A DNA stretch of 64,000 bases from Micromonospora fulviviridis. Its GTDB lineage: Bacteria; Actinomycetota; Actinomycetes; Mycobacteriales; Micromonosporaceae. This document shows positions 62,553 through 64,000 of the stretch, in pieces. Made by a program: the position numbers and the translations under genes. The stretch covers positions 872,521-936,520 of the forward strand of contig NZ_BMRA01000001.1 of assembly GCF_014648395.1 (NCBI RefSeq), in the 5' to 3' direction. The notes below the pieces were generated by a model, which had not been told where the DNA came from, did not search any database, and was given only the letters and a program-made list of their open reading frames with translations. The number at the start of each line of letters is the position of its first letter. Positions within the stretch are counted from its first letter, which is position 1.

Positions 62553-64000
62553 ATGTCGCGGATCAAGGAGTTCAACCTCCCCGACCTGGGCGAGGGCCTG
62601 ACCGAGGGCGAGATCCTCGCCTGGCTGGTCAAGGTGGGCGACGACATCGAGCTGAACCAGCCGATCGTCGAGGTGGAGACCGCCAAGGCAGCGGTCGAGA
62701 TCCCGGCGAAGTGGGCCGGCCGGGTGCAGGCGATCTTCCACCCGGAGGGTGCCACGGTCGAGGTCGGCAGCCCGATCATCGCGATCGACACCGACCCGAA
62801 CGCCGGGCCGATCGAGCAGTCGACGACCGGCGCACCGGCCGCCGACCTGCCCACCCCGTCGGCGGCCTCGCTGGCCGCCGTCGAGGTCGCGCCCGAGGAG
62901 GGCATGGTCGAGCCGGGCCTGATCGGTGGCGTGGCGCCGGGCGGGCGTACCGCCGTGCTGGTCGGCTACGGCCCGCGGAACGCGCCGGCGAAGCGCCGCC
63001 CGCGCAAGGGCGGCGTCCCGGCCCAGGCCGCGGCGGCCCCGGCCGCACCGGTCCAGGCCGCTCCGGCGCCGGCCCCGGTGGTCCCGGCGCCGGCGCTGAA
63101 CGGCACCGGCCGGCCGGCCGGCGGCCCGGTGCTGGCCAAGCCGCCGGTCCGCAAGCTCGCCAAGGACCTCGGCGTCGACCTCGCCGCGCTGACCGGGTCG
63201 GGCCCGTTGGGCTCGATCACCCGGGAGGACGTACAGCGGGCTGCGGCGGCTCCGGCGGCGGCCGAGCCGCTGACGGTCGCGGCGCCGGTCACGGCCGCCG
63301 CGAGCTTCGGCGCCGACCGCGAGCAGCGCATCCCCGTCAAGGGGGTACGCAAGCTCACCGCGGAGAACATGTCCCGCTCGGCGTTCACCGCCCCGCACGT
63401 CACGGAGTTCCTGACCGTCGACATGACGCGGGCGATGAAGGCGCTGGACCGGCTCCGCGAGCGGCGCGAGTGGCGGGACGTACGCGTCTCGCCGCTGCTG
63501 CTGGTCGCCAAGGCGGTGCTGCTGGCGGTCAAGCGCCACCCGATGGTCAACTCGACCTGGGCCGGCGACGAGATCGTGGTCAAGGACTACGTGAACCTGG
63601 GCATCGCGGCGGCCACCGAGCGCGGCCTGATCGTGCCGAACATCAAGGACGCCGGCCGGCTCTCGCTGCGCGAGCTGGCGGACGCGATGACCGACCTCGT
63701 GCAGACGGCCAAGGCGGGGAAGACCTCGCCGGCCGACATGTCGGGCGGCACGCTGACCATCACCAACGTCGGCGTCTTCGGCGTCGACACCGGTACGCCG
63801 ATCCTGCCCCCGGGCGAGTCCGCGATCCTCGCCTTCGGCGCGGTCCGGGAGCAGCCCTGGGTGCACAAGGGCAAGGTCAAGCCGCGCCTGGTCACCACCC
63901 TGGGCCTCTCCTTCGACCACCGGATCATCGACGGTGAGCTCGGCTCGAAGTTCCTCCGCGACATCGGGGACTTCCTGGCCGACCCGGAGGCGGCGCTGCT
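62553..64000 (+). CDS. 2-oxoacid dehydrogenase E2 (dihydrolipoyl acyltransferase), 3' truncated
   Basis: 482 residues visible; the gene runs out of the window. Lipoyl domain about 1-80 with the lipoylated Lys in VEVETAKAAVEI, Pro/Ala-rich linker, E3-binding domain (KPPVRKLAKDLGVDLAALTG), another linker, then the catalytic domain with GLIVPNIKDAG and the HxxxD-type active site FDHRIIDG. It passes the acyl group from E1 to CoA. Single lipoyl domain. Together with E1 it makes the pyruvate or branched-chain dehydrogenase complex; the substrate class is not decidable from motifs alone. Confidence 0.95.
   Translation, partial: MSRIKEFNLPDLGEGLTEGEILAWLVKVGDDIELNQPIVEVETAKAAVEIPAKWAGRVQAIFHPEGATVEVGSPIIAIDTDPNAGPIEQSTTGAPAADLPTPSAASLAAVEVAPEEGMVEPGLIGGVAPGGRTAVLVGYGPRNAPAKRRPRKGGVPAQAAAAPAAPVQAAPAPAPVVPAPALNGTGRPAGGPVLAKPPVRKLAKDLGVDLAALTGSGPLGSITREDVQRAAAAPAAAEPLTVAAPVTAAASFGADREQRIPVKGVRKLTAENMSRSAFTAPHVTEFLTVDMTRAMKALDRLRERREWRDVRVSPLLLVAKAVLLAVKRHPMVNSTWAGDEIVVKDYVNLGIAAATERGLIVPNIKDAGRLSLRELADAMTDLVQTAKAGKTSPADMSGGTLTITNVGVFGVDTGTPILPPGESAILAFGAVREQPWVHKGKVKPRLVTTLGLSFDHRIIDGELGSKFLRDIGDFLADPEAAL

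Overview
The window is very GC-rich, gene-dense bacterial DNA. GTG and TTG starts are common, many genes overlap by 1 or 4 bases, and the heat-shock genes carry HspR/HAIR operators. These features, plus typical actinobacterial families (DUF3151, DUF2617, DUF4247, LCP, SigE-type sigma factor, bacterial Hen1/Pnkp, EspI-like ATPase), point to a filamentous actinomycete, most likely a member of the Micromonosporaceae. That taxonomic guess is inference. No rRNA, tRNA, CRISPR array, transposase or phage structural gene was seen.

Layout. 1-492: end of a MaoC-like gene. 579-4516: tightly coupled cassette of a NUDIX-winged-helix protein, a J-domain/degenerate-kinase fusion, a vWA-type protein and a divergent adenylosuccinate-synthetase paralogue, with a tandem operator-like repeat in front; this is my main candidate for an undescribed system. 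4541-7813: two DedA membrane proteins around a NarL-type two-component system. 7788-11912: TetR, SCP2, acyl-CoA dehydrogenase and acyl-CoA synthetase (lipid metabolism). 12008-17364: secreted DMFase-beta-like protein, purD, an AbiEi/DUF559-like gene bracketed by two matching 60-bp palindromes, and canonical purA. 17487-24707: diacylglycerol-kinase-like protein, proline-rich ParA-type ATPase, DUF3151, LOG-family protein, class II aldolase, holin-like protein and a small acidic protein. 24740-28020: SigE-type sigma factor overlapping an LCP protein, then a divergent LPXTG-type surface protein.

28137-32095 holds the Hen1-Pnkp RNA-repair pair. 32151-34118: a third DedA protein, ArsR regulator and pyrE. 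34285-42293 (minus strand): an SDR, two paralogous Pro-tailed membrane proteins, and a compact operon of DUF4178, DUF2617, DUF4247, DUF350, a membrane-anchored protein, a membrane spermidine-synthase-like protein and an uncharacterised polytopic protein. 42387-49493: clpB, a lipoprotein, a KhtT/KhtU-like cation antiporter pair and small proteins. 49698-54097: hspR, dnaJ, grpE and dnaK, transcribed from dnaK. 54306-57823: a pair of large dynamin-like or Era-like GTPases, divergent from dnaK. 57891-64000: two uncharacterised genes and the 2-oxoacid dehydrogenase genes E1-alpha, E1-beta and E2, the last cut by the window end.

Functional threads: lipid handling (MaoC-like, SCP2, ACAD, AMP-ligase), purine and pyrimidine synthesis (purD, purA, pyrE), central carbon (aldolase, oxoacid dehydrogenase), HspR-controlled proteostasis (dnaK operon and clpB share HAIR-like sites), RNA repair, and envelope functions (DedA, LCP, LPXTG protein, DUF350 cluster, GTPases). 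Start codons were chosen by Shine-Dalgarno spacing, overlap with the upstream gene and family start; many are inference.
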